This document shows positions 1-8,333 of a DNA stretch of 40,248 bases, in pieces (position 1 is the stretch's first letter; the number at the start of each line of letters is the position of its first letter). This DNA comes from Candidatus Poribacteria bacterium (GTDB taxonomy: Bacteria; Poribacteria; WGA-4E; WGA-3G), in the NCBI GenBank assembly GCA_022825665.1, contig JAJDWI010000102.1, forward strand, positions 1 to 40,248, given 5' to 3'. Below the pieces are notes generated by a model. It made no database searches. It saw only the letters and a list, made by a program, of their open reading frames with translations, and was not told the origin of the DNA. The translations under genes were made by a program, and so were the position numbers.

Positions 1-2
1 TC

Positions 3-155
3 CGATGTGGGGCTATTCCGCAGGTTATGGCTGCATTACGAAATACCGCATTAGCAGTATTCCGATTTGCTGGAGTTACAAGTATAGCTGATAAGATAAA
101 ATATTATGCTTCAAAACCTTTACTCGCAGTTAACTTGATAACTGAGTGTTTTTAA
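3..155 (+). CDS. ISAs1-like transposase, C-terminal end (partial)
   Basis: The frame opens before the window, so only the last 50 residues are seen, ending at TAA 153-155. The peptide contains MAALRNTALAVFRFAGVTS, followed by a short basic stretch and a Leu/Val-rich tail. ISAs1-family (DDE) transposases typically end with such a module: an ALRN-A-x-x-x-R-x-AG helix, then a tail of alanines and leucines. The family call is from recalled motif similarity only. The catalytic DDE residues lie outside the window, so I cannot tell whether the element is intact. A consensus promoter starts about 30 nt downstream of the stop. Confidence 0.7.
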   Translation, partial: RCGAIPQVMAALRNTALAVFRFAGVTSIADKIKYYASKPLLAVNLITECF

Positions 156-186
156 AACTAAATAACCCTGTATAAACATATTTTTC

Positions 187-215
187 TTGACATTGAATTG
201 TCATATTTCTATAAT
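187..215 (+). promoter_or_regulatory. Consensus sigma70-type promoter with overlapping palindrome
   Basis: A perfect -35 TTGACA (187-192) and a perfect -10 TATAAT (210-215) are separated by exactly 17 nt. A short inverted repeat TGACA-N6-TGTCA (188-203) overlaps the -35 and could be an operator. Transcription would start near 222, giving about 160 nt of leader before the gene at 385. Its position just after the transposase end means it could instead be an outward promoter of the insertion element. Confidence 0.65.
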
Positions 216-384
216 CATATCTGAGAGAGTATGTTTTAATACTATTAACATTTAGTATTATATTGAATTGTAATGATCTTCAAGTAGTAAAACGGTTAAT
301 TTGTAAGTTGAATAATTTCTGTAAAAAACAAGCAGATGTTTTATATGATACTTCTATAAGCCCAATTAGGGAAGGAGAAATTTC

Positions 385-816
385 ATGCAACCCCTCATGA
401 AAATTATAGGTATCGTTCTCATCCTCATTGCAGCAGCAGTTGCAATCCACACAGTCATTGAGCCATTGTATTATACGTCCACAGAAGAATCACCTTATAA
501 CAATTCAGTATGGGCATACCTGAATGTGCTCTCTGCAATTTCTGTAGTATTGGGGATAATAATCAGTTACTCCCGCAAGAGTAAAATTGATGAAAACTCA
601 AGTGTTCAAGAGTTCATAGCGGCTAACACTTTATTTTTCGGTTATATGTTCGCTGCTATATTTTTCTTTTGGAATTGGTTTGGTATTATCAACCCAGGAC
701 AAAACTACTCCCCAACCCAGAGTGGTACTGGATCAATGGTTTGGATTATCTTTGATGCGATTCTACCATTGTTAAATGGTGCTTTGGGGGCACATCTACT
801 TCGTTCCAGCGAATAA
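385..816 (+). CDS. Small multi-spanning membrane protein, unknown function
   Basis: This 143-residue protein has about four hydrophobic segments (roughly residues 5-24, 43-60, 83-100 and 118-138) joined by short polar loops. It should sit in the cytoplasmic membrane. I recognise no family and see no catalytic motif. The ATG is preceded by a good Shine-Dalgarno sequence (GAAGGAG, about 370-376). It stands alone, with a consensus promoter upstream at 187-215 and a strong terminator at 852-890, so it is probably a single-gene transcript. The loop at residues 29-42 (YYTSTEESPYNNSV) may be external. Coding status is well supported by the ribosome site and framing signals; the function is unknown. 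Confidence 0.75.
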   Translation: MQPLMKIIGIVLILIAAAVAIHTVIEPLYYTSTEESPYNNSVWAYLNVLSAISVVLGIIISYSRKSKIDENSSVQEFIAANTLFFGYMFAAIFFFWNWFGIINPGQNYSPTQSGTGSMVWIIFDAILPLLNGALGAHLLRSSE

Positions 817-851
817 TACTCGAATAATTTAACATAGTACGGAATTAATAT

Positions 852-890
852 ATCTTCTGTGTTCATTTTTAGAATGCAGAAGATTTTTTT
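852..890 (+). terminator. Rho-independent terminator
   Basis: ATCTTCTG (852-859) pairs with CAGAAGAT (877-884). The stem extends inward by wobble and Watson-Crick pairs up to C864/G872. A run of T follows (884-890). It ends the transcript of the small membrane protein gene. Confidence 0.8.
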
Positions 891-938
891 GTTATGTAAT
901 TTTTACATAGTGATTTGTAGTGTTTTATAGAAAGATTG

Positions 939-947
939 TGTTATAAT
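939..947 (+). promoter_or_regulatory. Extended -10 promoter
   Basis: TG-T-TATAAT (939-947) is a perfect extended -10 element. No convincing -35 lies 16-18 nt upstream, as is usual for extended -10 promoters. It would drive the lipoprotein gene that starts at 1024. Confidence 0.5.
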
Positions 948-1023
948 GTAATTGTTTACACCATATATTGATACAAGAGTGATCGTTTTTTGCTAAATAT
1001 ATAATACAAAATAGGGGATGTAT

Positions 1024-2178
1024 ATGATTAGGAAAACTTTTGGTTTAATTCTGAGTGTAATGCTTATACTCTCAATTGTTTGGTTATCTGGATGTGAAAA
1101 TGTCATTGATACATTGACGACCGTTCCTCCAGATGATGGAATGCCCGAAACACTTAAAGTAGGTTTGATTCATCCGTATCCAAATTATACCAGTTTTGGA
1201 AAGGGTGCTACACTTGCACAAGTTGAAATTAATGGTGCAGATGGTGTCTTGGGCATGAAAGTTGAGTTGATCTATAAACAGGAAGAAACCGATACGGTCT
1301 TTGATTCTGCAACAGCTTTAATTGAAGAGGAGAAAGTTGTCGCTATATTAGGTCCACTCTTTTCAAGTCATGCAGTAAAAGTTGGACCAGTTTCAACAGT
1401 TCCAGTGCTTTTGGGAGCAACAAGATCAGAGGTGACAGCAGAAGAAACTGATCCTAACGATCTAATGTTTCTCGTTGCGGGTTCTAATGTCTTACAGGCA
1501 AAACTCCTTGCGAAGGTTGTCGTAGAAGAATTAGAAGCAAAAACCGCTGCAATGATATGGCAGGACATGGATGTTTATTCTGAGGGATTTGTCCAATCAT
1601 TTAAGACAAGTTTTGAAACACTGGGTGGAAACGTAGTTGTTGAAGAAACTTATGCAGGGAATGATGTTACAATGTTCGATATGCAACTGACTGCAGTTAA
1701 AGAAGCAAATCCTGATGTCCTTCTTCTCGCAAGCTTTCCCGGTGCAGTACCACGGATAATGCAACAGGCACGGGACATGGGAATTACATCTACCTTTATC
1801 GGGAGTGATGGTTGGGACGATCCACTGATATCTACGACTTTGGATGATAATACTAATGTTGATGGTTACTATTGTACCAACTTGGATCCTGCTGCATTGG
1901 ATTTTATTTCTGCATATACAGAGGAATATGGTTCTGTAGATGGAATTGCCGCAGCGGGATATGATGCGTTATATTTACTGAAAATGGCAATTGAGTCAGT
2001 GGGTTCAACTGATGATGCTACTGCGATTCGAGATGCCATTGCAGCGATTACTGACTACCAAGGGGCAACAAGTATTTCCAGTTTTGATATGAATCGCAAT
2101 CCAGTGAAAAGTGTGGGTGTTCGTCAAATTGTTGATGGCGTACCACAGGATGACATAATTGAGGCAGTACCTGAATAA
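1024..2178 (+). CDS. ABC-type periplasmic substrate-binding lipoprotein (LivJ/Peripla_BP_6-like)
   Basis: This is a solute-binding protein of the branched-chain amino acid/amide type. It has a lipoprotein signal peptide with lipobox L-S-G-C, so the mature protein is probably anchored at the conserved Cys followed by Glu. The core shows typical features of this fold: VGLIHPYPNYT at the first beta strand, VVAILGPLFSSHA for the ligand-binding loop, and IGSDGWDDP in the second lobe. I chose the ATG at 1024 rather than the one at 1018, because AGGGG at 1013-1017 abuts 1018 but is 6 nt from 1024; this gives 384 residues. No permease or ATPase genes lie nearby, so it is an orphan binding protein and its ligand cannot be deduced. 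A terminator follows at 2218-2250. Confidence 0.85.
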   Translation: MIRKTFGLILSVMLILSIVWLSGCENVIDTLTTVPPDDGMPETLKVGLIHPYPNYTSFGKGATLAQVEINGADGVLGMKVELIYKQEETDTVFDSATALIEEEKVVAILGPLFSSHAVKVGPVSTVPVLLGATRSEVTAEETDPNDLMFLVAGSNVLQAKLLAKVVVEELEAKTAAMIWQDMDVYSEGFVQSFKTSFETLGGNVVVEETYAGNDVTMFDMQLTAVKEANPDVLLLASFPGAVPRIMQQARDMGITSTFIGSDGWDDPLISTTLDDNTNVDGYYCTNLDPAALDFISAYTEEYGSVDGIAAAGYDALYLLKMAIESVGSTDDATAIRDAIAAITDYQGATSISSFDMNRNPVKSVGVRQIVDGVPQDDIIEAVPE

Positions 2179-2217
2179 TCACTCATCTGTCAAACACAAC
2201 CTTGATTAAATTAGATA

Positions 2218-2250
2218 AGCGTTTTCATCAGATGAGAACGCTCGTTTTTT
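2218..2250 (+). terminator. Rho-independent terminator between convergent genes
   Basis: AGCGTTTTCATC (2218-2229) and GATGAGAACGCT (2231-2242) form a long stem with one G.T wobble, followed by CG and six T (2245-2250). It terminates the plus-strand binding-protein gene. The minus-strand side has no T tract, so it is mainly one-directional. Confidence 0.85.
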
Positions 2251-2270
2251 AAATCACCATCCGACTTCTA

Positions 2271-3347
2271 CTATTCAAAAGTAATTTCTGCAACAACCCC
2301 TGCATGATCAGATGGCCACAATCCTGAGCTTAATCGATCTTCAGGTTTATCACCTACAGTATGGGTTACCACAGATGTTGGATGTCCAATATTACGGACA
2401 TAGATATGGTCAATCCGCACTGTGTTATCGGTTAACTCGTTTAACAAATCATCGTCTTGACAACATGTGTTGCCGCTACCTTCGGAGTCCATCTGCCAAA
2501 GGTCATCATACCCACTATCAAGTATCATTTGATATGCAGTCCCATTTGGTGCACGTGTATTGAAATCACCTAACATTATAACAGGTAATGTCTCATCGGC
2601 AAGAATATCCAGAAGTTCTTGTGTTTGTGCAATTCGAAAAGGTTCTGCAAATGCCTCAAGGTGTGTATTGACAAATCGATATGTGACTCCAGAAACAGTA
2701 GCATCTACAGCTGCGTATCCTCTTTTAACTTCAAGAAAAAGCATCTCAATTGTAAGGACTGAAGAATAGTTTTCACTCGTTGGTCGTGATACTTCAACAT
2801 CATCTCGTGACAATATCACATCGTAATCAGTTAATCGAATATCAATGAGACCAGCACCCATAACCATCGGCATTTCAATATCAATATTTTCAACTTTGGC
2901 AGCGACTTGATAACCTAAACCTTCTGCTGCAAGCGCGTCCATCAGAATTTGCAAATAATCCAAGGTTATTTCTTCCGCAGAAACTGGATTACCAAGAAGA
3001 ACATCTCCAGGGCTCTGTGTACGGATTAACGATATTTCCTGTAATCCTATAAGGTGTGGTTGATATGTTTTTATGGATTTAGCAATTGCCACTGCCCGAC
3101 TTGGGAAATCAGATTGAATTACGTTGTTATACATGGTTGCTACTTCTCCAGGGACCTGTCCTAAATCTTTCACGTTCAGGAGTGGTTCTGCGCTACTACC
3201 AACGTATACATTATAGGTCATCACTGTAAGTGGTTGTGAGTCTGGTATTTCAGGTGTCGGTAATACTGTATCTGTAATTCGTTCGCAACCGGATACTGAC
3301 AAAAGAATAAGAAAAAACAAGAGAATGAATTTTAGTTTTGATAACAT
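2271..3347 (-). CDS. Endonuclease/exonuclease/phosphatase-family lipoprotein
   Basis: A 358-residue lipoprotein with an N-terminal hydrophobic segment and lipobox SVSGC (Cys21). The EEP metal-dependent hydrolase fold (DNase I, sphingomyelinase and phosphodiesterase relatives) is shown by its motifs in order: TYNVY with Asn46, GLQE with Glu104, NTHL (227-230), GDFN (260-263), D313-H314 and SDH (346-348). All catalytic and metal positions appear present. As a lipoprotein it would act in the periplasm or at the cell surface on a phosphodiester or phospholipid substrate; which one is unknown. The start has a good ribosome site, GGAGG. It is the last gene of the minus-strand block, 63 nt after mtaB. 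Its linker after the lipid-modified Cys resembles that of the binding protein at 1024-2178. Confidence 0.85.
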   Translation of the reverse strand: MLSKLKFILLFFLILLSVSGCERITDTVLPTPEIPDSQPLTVMTYNVYVGSSAEPLLNVKDLGQVPGEVATMYNNVIQSDFPSRAVAIAKSIKTYQPHLIGLQEISLIRTQSPGDVLLGNPVSAEEITLDYLQILMDALAAEGLGYQVAAKVENIDIEMPMVMGAGLIDIRLTDYDVILSRDDVEVSRPTSENYSSVLTIEMLFLEVKRGYAAVDATVSGVTYRFVNTHLEAFAEPFRIAQTQELLDILADETLPVIMLGDFNTRAPNGTAYQMILDSGYDDLWQMDSEGSGNTCCQDDDLLNELTDNTVRIDHIYVRNIGHPTSVVTHTVGDKPEDRLSSGLWPSDHAGVVAEITFE

Positions 3348-3410
3348 GTTTCCTCCAAGAAACTAAATTAGAAATTTATGTGATTATATTTGTAGAATGA
3401 ACACTTATAT

Positions 3411-4721
3411 CTAACATATACCGTAGATGTGTTCATCATCTGAAGTTGTTAACTTTACAGGTAAAATTTGATTTATAGCAGAATCTGGAACATCCACAAG
3501 GACCCTGAGATAATTATCAGTGAATCCTGCAAGTAGATTATCTTTCCCTTCTCTGCTTCCTTCAATTAACACATTTTTAGATTTTCCGTGCATACGCTTT
3601 TTAAATGATGTGCTTAATTCATCACCTAAACTAATCATTTCACGACTACGTGTTGAGGAGATGTGTGATGGGACTTGATTTGGATAGGTGGCTGCAGGTG
3701 TTCCTTTGCGAGGAGAATAGCGGAATACATGCAGCTGACTGAACCCGATTTCTTCAACGAACTTGAGAGAATCTTTGAAATCAGCATTAGTTTCACCTGG
3801 AAAACCAACCATAATATCGGTAGTAATACCAACATCATCGGTAAATTGGTTACGTAGACTTTCAACAAGACGTACGAACTGAGATGAAGAATAACGTCGA
3901 CGCATATCTCGTAACACTTTATCAGACCCAGATTGAATAGGAAGGTGAAAGTGTGGCATACATTTCGGGAGGGCGGACATTCGATCAGTGAGTATTTCAG
4001 GAAAATACATCGGTTCTATTGAACTAAATCGGATCCGTTCAATACCATCAATATCGTGAATACGTTCTAATATATCCGCGATATTCTTGTCTCTTCCAGT
4101 ATCCTGTCCATAAGCACCAAGATGTACTCCAGTAATCACTATCTCTTTTATCCCACTATCAGCAATTCGTAATGCTTCATCTACAATATCTGAAAGTGGA
4201 CGACTTGTCATCCTACCACGGACATACGGAATGATACAGTATGTGCAAAATGCACTACACCCATCTTGGACTTTAATTAACGCGCGCGTACGTTTTCCAG
4301 AACTACTTACCCCACTGCTAAAACGTGCATGTTCGCGAATTGCATCATGTTGAACGGGTTGAATCTGCAGAGGAATATCCGAGTTTAGTTTACTAATGTA
4401 GTTCTGTAAATCTGCTTTTTCTCGGTTGCCAAAGACATGTGTTACGCCGGGAATCTCTTCAATAATCTTTCTGTCACTTTCGGCATAGCATCCAGTAACG
4501 AAAACGTCTGCATCCGGATTTTGTCTGATTGCCCTACGTATTGCTTGTCTTGCCTTTTGATCAGCAGCATTTGTTACTGTGCATGTATTTATGAGGTATA
4601 GGTCTGCAGGTCGTGTTTCATCAACAATCACATACCCGTTACGTTCAAGTGTTTCAGACATGGACTGCGTATCATATTGATTGACCTTACATCCCATTGT
4701 AATCAGTTTTGCAGTTTTCAT
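3411..4721 (-). CDS. mtaB: tRNA t6A37 methylthiotransferase MtaB
   Basis: A 436-residue radical-SAM enzyme of the methylthiotransferase family, which adds a methylthio group to t6A at position 37 of certain tRNAs. The N-terminal UPF0004 domain has its three cluster cysteines: Cys11 (MGCKVNQYDT, the MtaB/YqeV form), Cys47 (NTCTVTN) and Cys78 (VTGCYAE). The radical-SAM motif CSAFCTYC gives Cys155, Cys159 and Cys162. A TRAM-like RNA-binding domain covers about residues 375-436. The GCKVNQY signature separates it from MiaB and RimO. It lies 18 nt after rsmE and is probably cotranscribed with it. The length is normal and nothing is missing. Confidence 0.93.
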   Translation of the reverse strand: MKTAKLITMGCKVNQYDTQSMSETLERNGYVIVDETRPADLYLINTCTVTNAADQKARQAIRRAIRQNPDADVFVTGCYAESDRKIIEEIPGVTHVFGNREKADLQNYISKLNSDIPLQIQPVQHDAIREHARFSSGVSSSGKRTRALIKVQDGCSAFCTYCIIPYVRGRMTSRPLSDIVDEALRIADSGIKEIVITGVHLGAYGQDTGRDKNIADILERIHDIDGIERIRFSSIEPMYFPEILTDRMSALPKCMPHFHLPIQSGSDKVLRDMRRRYSSSQFVRLVESLRNQFTDDVGITTDIMVGFPGETNADFKDSLKFVEEIGFSQLHVFRYSPRKGTPAATYPNQVPSHISSTRSREMISLGDELSTSFKKRMHGKSKNVLIEGSREGKDNLLAGFTDNYLRVLVDVPDSAINQILPVKLTTSDDEHIYGIC

Positions 4722-4739
4722 AATAGTTTATGTTAATTT

Positions 4740-5462
4740 TTATATTTCGAATTCATAAGCAGCAATTGCAATCCCAGTGATAGCCGCAGTTTCTGTTCTT
4801 AAGATATTAGTTCCTATTCTTACAGGAATACAACCGTAATTAATTGCTACATCAACTTCTCTTTCGGTGAAACCTCCCTCTGGTCCAACAACAATCGCGA
4901 TAGAATCAACCTTCGGAAATTTTCTCAATATTGATTTGATATGATGTTGTTCTTCATGTTCCCATAAGATTAAACCAAGCGAATAGGTATGTATTGCGTT
5001 AAGACATTCTTGAAAATTTAACATATTACATAACTTTGGTTTCCACACTCGACCACATTGTTTAGTTGCTGATAATATAATGCGATGCCAACGTTCATAA
5101 CGGTTTTCACTCGGCTTCTGTAATGATCGCTCAGTTAATATAGGGACGATGTGTGATACACCTAACTCCGTTGTCTTTTGCAGAATCCACTCCATTTTAT
5201 CATGTTTTGGTATACCTTGAAAAAGTATAATTGCTGGAGTAGTTTTTGGATGATGCTTGTGATTCAGGATTCTTACAACGGTCGAATCAGTCTTAATGTC
5301 ACATATCTCTGCTATATAAACACTTCCTTCACCATCGATAATCCGTATAGTTTCACCATTTACCAGCCGTAGTACATTTCTTAGGTGATGATGTTCCGAA
5401 TTCGTAATAGTAATAAAATCTTCGTTGCATTGAGTTTTCGGGACATAAAACGAATGCATCAT
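4740..5462 (-). CDS. rsmE: 16S rRNA m3U1498 methyltransferase RsmE
   Basis: A 240-residue SPOUT (knotted) methyltransferase that uses SAM to methylate U1498 of 16S rRNA. The N-terminal RNA-binding part contains HHHLRNVLRL near residues 24-33. Later come KTTELGV (96-102) and SATKQCGR (131-138). The knot signatures are GPEGGF (193-198) and LRTETAAI (221-228), both diagnostic of RsmE. It starts with two adjacent Met codons (5462 and 5459), and no clear Shine-Dalgarno decides between them. It lies 26 nt after rpe and 18 nt before mtaB, so all three probably share a transcript. Confidence 0.93.
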   Translation of the reverse strand: MMHSFYVPKTQCNEDFITITNSEHHHLRNVLRLVNGETIRIIDGEGSVYIAEICDIKTDSTVVRILNHKHHPKTTPAIILFQGIPKHDKMEWILQKTTELGVSHIVPILTERSLQKPSENRYERWHRIILSATKQCGRVWKPKLCNMLNFQECLNAIHTYSLGLILWEHEEQHHIKSILRKFPKVDSIAIVVGPEGGFTEREVDVAINYGCIPVRIGTNILRTETAAITGIAIAAYEFEI

Positions 5463-5488
5463 TTACATGTATATTTGCCTAATATAGG

Positions 5489-6160
5489 TTATACAGTAGA
5501 CCTCAATTTATCAATAGTTTCTTTTGGATATTTGCTTTTGAAGATTGCAGTGCCTGCGACAAGAATTGTCGCGCCTTTTTCTGCTGCAACCGGACCTATT
5601 TCGGTTGTGACACCGCCGTCTACAGAAATGTCTGGTGCATTATCAAGTTTATGAATGAATTGATGTAATTGTTCAATTTTGTTAAATGTATCTGGGATAA
5701 ATGCTTGTCCACCTAAACCGGGTTCAACACTCATTGGTAATACAAGATCAATATCGGATAGAAAAGGTAATATTTCATCACATTTTGTATTTGGAGAAAA
5801 TGCTATACCTGCTTTAATGTTATGTGCCTTAATCGCTGAAATAACAGCATAAGGTTCATCATCACTCTCAATATGAAAAGTTATCATATCTGAACCGACA
5901 CCAACTAATGCATCAATATACCGCAAGGGATGTGTCACCATAATGTGAACATCGAACATTAATTCAGTTCTGTCCCGTACTGCAGCAATTGATAACGGAC
6001 TGATCCCAAAATTTGGAACAAATTCACCGTCCATTACATCAAAATGAAGCATGTCAGCACCTGCTTCGACAACACGGTCTACCTCTTCACCAAATATGGT
6101 AAAGTCTGCGGCTAATAGAGATGGGGAGATTTTAGGTGTAGTGTTATTCTTCGTTGCCAT
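5489..6160 (-). CDS. rpe: Ribulose-phosphate 3-epimerase
   Basis: A 223-residue TIM-barrel enzyme that interconverts D-ribulose 5-phosphate and D-xylulose 5-phosphate in the pentose phosphate pathway. Family motifs are present: KISPSLLAADF at the N-terminus, MLHFDVMDGEFVPN with His39 and Asp41, FDVHIMV with His72, a phosphate/lid loop SVEPGLGGQAF (144-154), and VDGGV with Asp181. His39, Asp41, His72 and Asp181 fit the metal ligands and acid/base residues of the family. The lid loop reads LPMSVEPGLGGQ where many members have MTVNPGFGGQ, a tolerable variation. It lies downstream of the PASTA gene, separated by 157 nt that hold a short palindromic repeat. Confidence 0.95.
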   Translation of the reverse strand: MATKNNTTPKISPSLLAADFTIFGEEVDRVVEAGADMLHFDVMDGEFVPNFGISPLSIAAVRDRTELMFDVHIMVTHPLRYIDALVGVGSDMITFHIESDDEPYAVISAIKAHNIKAGIAFSPNTKCDEILPFLSDIDLVLPMSVEPGLGGQAFIPDTFNKIEQLHQFIHKLDNAPDISVDGGVTTEIGPVAAEKGATILVAGTAIFKSKYPKETIDKLRSTV

Positions 6161-6232
6161 CAGGTTTTATATGTAATTTGTGTAAATTAAAATTGAATCT
6201 GCAAGGTTATTGATAAATCATATTTTGAATTC

Positions 6233-6254
6233 GGTGCGGTTAGGAAACCGCACC
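6233..6254. repeat. REP-like hairpin (GGTGCGGTT-AGGA-AACCGCACC)
   Basis: A perfect 9-bp inverted repeat with a 4-nt loop between the PASTA gene and rpe. The same core recurs at 14062-14081 and 14270-14291, and variant forms at 22954-22975 and 32840-32861. The sequence CTACCGGGT flanks several copies. It is a dispersed palindromic repeat family. Confidence 0.85.
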
Positions 6255-6317
6255 TACCGGGTCTATGGTGGCACTATTTTTTTAAATGAAGTTCATATAC
6301 CTATTATCAAACTCACG

Positions 6318-7286
6318 TTATTGATATGATCTTTCATCCACTTGTATGCCGTTTTCGAACACAATCACCTGTGTAGAACCGAAGACCTTAACCCTTCTTT
6401 GTTCTAAGTCAATCACAGTTCCAGGTGAATAATCTCCATTAATGACTTCACGTTCACGGTATTCATCAATGACCTTGATTCTGACTTTTAATGCTTTTGT
6501 TCCTTTATCACTGATTGTATGTTTATGCTTTAACCATCTACCTATATTCTCAGTTTCCCCTCTTTTCCCGCTGACTTCAAGGATTATCAAGTCCCCGATT
6601 TGAACAAGTTGATCGTGTCTTGTGATCCTTCCGGGTTCTATTGTTGGATGTGGACTATTTCTTATTTCAACATTCAATCCCATTTCTTCAAGAGCTGGTA
6701 ATATTTCATTGACAGGTTGATTTTTCAGTTCTGGAAGTTTTATGTATTCAGGCTTTCTCCCCATACTAACCAATAGGTTCACAGGATGATTACGTTGTTT
6801 TGCACTTCCTTCAGGAGGGTTTTGAGCAATAACTGTATCCTTTAAGTATGTTGTAGAATGTGCATAGGCAATTGAATTTGGACGAAAATCAGCAGATTTA
6901 AGGGTTTCATAAGCAGCATCTTCCGATTTTCCGATAACAGAAGGGACAGGAATTAATTCAGACCCGATACTAACCGTAATTCTAACTGTGTGGTGTGGTT
7001 TGATACTGGAATTTGCGGAGGGTTCTTGTTCTATGACAATACCTTTCGGTTTATTACTGCTTGCTGCTTGAATAGGTTTTTCTGCTTCCAAACCTACATT
7101 ATTAAGTTCTTGGATTGCTTGAAAAAAATGTCTGCCAACAATGTTGGGAACAAGTACTTCCGTTGACTTGACCCATTGGGGAAGAACAATAAAGAGCGTT
7201 AGTCCACCAACAATTCCCATTACGATCATACAATAGAGTGCAGTTTTTACCGTACCCCATAAGATCTTATTTAGTTTGTTCATCAC
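6318..7286 (-). CDS. PASTA-domain membrane protein lacking a kinase domain
   Basis: A 322-residue protein with a short cytoplasmic N-terminus and one membrane segment (about residues 13-36). Three PASTA repeats follow at about 43-106, 112-174 and 178-241, each opening with a V-P-x-V/L-x-G/N-type strand (VLVPNIVGRH, IPVPSVIGKS, IKLPELKNQP). A basic, beta-rich tail of about 80 residues ends the protein. PASTA domains bind peptidoglycan or beta-lactam-like ligands in PrkC/PknB kinases and some penicillin-binding proteins. No kinase motifs are present here. In Bacillus the prkC kinase gene lies between fmt and rpe; this protein occupies the equivalent slot. It probably senses or binds cell wall outside the membrane. 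It starts 32 nt after fmt. Confidence 0.88.
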   Translation of the reverse strand: MMNKLNKILWGTVKTALYCMIVMGIVGGLTLFIVLPQWVKSTEVLVPNIVGRHFFQAIQELNNVGLEAEKPIQAASSNKPKGIVIEQEPSANSSIKPHHTVRITVSIGSELIPVPSVIGKSEDAAYETLKSADFRPNSIAYAHSTTYLKDTVIAQNPPEGSAKQRNHPVNLLVSMGRKPEYIKLPELKNQPVNEILPALEEMGLNVEIRNSPHPTIEPGRITRHDQLVQIGDLIILEVSGKRGETENIGRWLKHKHTISDKGTKALKVRIKVIDEYREREVINGDYSPGTVIDLEQRRVKVFGSTQVIVFENGIQVDERSYQ

Positions 7287-7318
7287 ATCTATTTCCGCAA
7301 CAGATTATCGTGTTAATA

Positions 7319-8281
7319 TCACGAGTTGGCAAAACAATCTCCAGGCTTCAATTGATATCCATTGACAAAATCATTGGCAACCATAATCTTCTTTGTAGCG
7401 GGTTGAACTTGGACCAATTGTATTACTCCATCTCCAGTTTTCACGAACATGTTTTTATCTGAAGTGATACTTATTGTTCCCGGTGGCTGCTGTGCAGTGA
7501 ATTCTAATTCTTCACTTTTTTCTTCATGTGGTAGAGACTGAATTATCTTGAGAAGTGTTCCATTATTAAAATATGTATATGCCCCTGGCCATCCCGCTGT
7601 TCCTCTAACGAGGTTATGTATAGTTTCTGCCGATTCGTTCCAATTTATTTGTCCGATTTCCTTTGACAAACGCGGGGCATGTGTTGCCTGTTCATGCTTC
7701 TGAGGAATTGCGGGTGGTGGATGTCCGTTTTTAAGATTTTGCAACACATCTACTAATAGACTTGCTCCTATGTTTGCTAACTTTTGACCTAATGTTTCAG
7801 ACGTGTCCTCAAGTTGTATCTGTATTTGTTCCATACAGATTATATCGCCTGTGTCTTCACCCGCATCCAAAAGCATTAATGATACACCTGTCTCTGTTTC
7901 CCCATTTATTAATGCCCACTGAATCGGGGCTGCACCTCTATATTTAGGTAATAATGAGGGGTGTATGTTGATGACTCCACATGGAGGAATGTCCAAAACT
8001 GTTTGAGGTAATATTTGTCCGAAAGCAGCCACTATTATTACATCTGGTGCAAGCTCAATAAGTTTCGAAATAAACTCAGGTTTTCTGACTTTTACAGGTT
8101 GAAGGACGTGTAAATTATTTTCTAAAGCGGTCTGTTTAATTGGCGGAGGGTTTAGTTTTTTACCTCTACCACTTGGTCGGTCAGGTTGTGTTACAACAGT
8201 GATAATATCAAAGTTTTGGGTAATTAGCTGCTTCAATGCCGGATTGGCAAATTCACTGGTACCCATGAAGAGAACACGCAT
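7319..8281 (-). CDS. fmt: Methionyl-tRNA formyltransferase
   Basis: A 320-residue enzyme that formylates initiator Met-tRNA using 10-formyl-THF. The N-terminal formyltransferase domain shows MRVLFMGTSEFANPAL, RGKKLNPPPIKQTAL and the catalytic region GVINIHPSLLPKYRGAAP with Asn105 and His107. LLDAGEDTGDI supplies Asp143. These positions match the E. coli residues 106, 108 and 144 closely. A C-terminal OB-like domain extends to residue 320. Length is standard. It lies 52 nt after an unknown exported protein and 32 nt before the PASTA gene. No def gene is seen beside it, although it often accompanies fmt. Confidence 0.96.
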   Translation of the reverse strand: MRVLFMGTSEFANPALKQLITQNFDIITVVTQPDRPSGRGKKLNPPPIKQTALENNLHVLQPVKVRKPEFISKLIELAPDVIIVAAFGQILPQTVLDIPPCGVINIHPSLLPKYRGAAPIQWALINGETETGVSLMLLDAGEDTGDIICMEQIQIQLEDTSETLGQKLANIGASLLVDVLQNLKNGHPPPAIPQKHEQATHAPRLSKEIGQINWNESAETIHNLVRGTAGWPGAYTYFNNGTLLKIIQSLPHEEKSEELEFTAQQPPGTISITSDKNMFVKTGDGVIQLVQVQPATKKIMVANDFVNGYQLKPGDCFANS

Positions 8282-8333
8282 ACTATATTGTCTGCCTAAT
8301 TAATTCTTTTAATGAAACCTAACAACAGATAAG

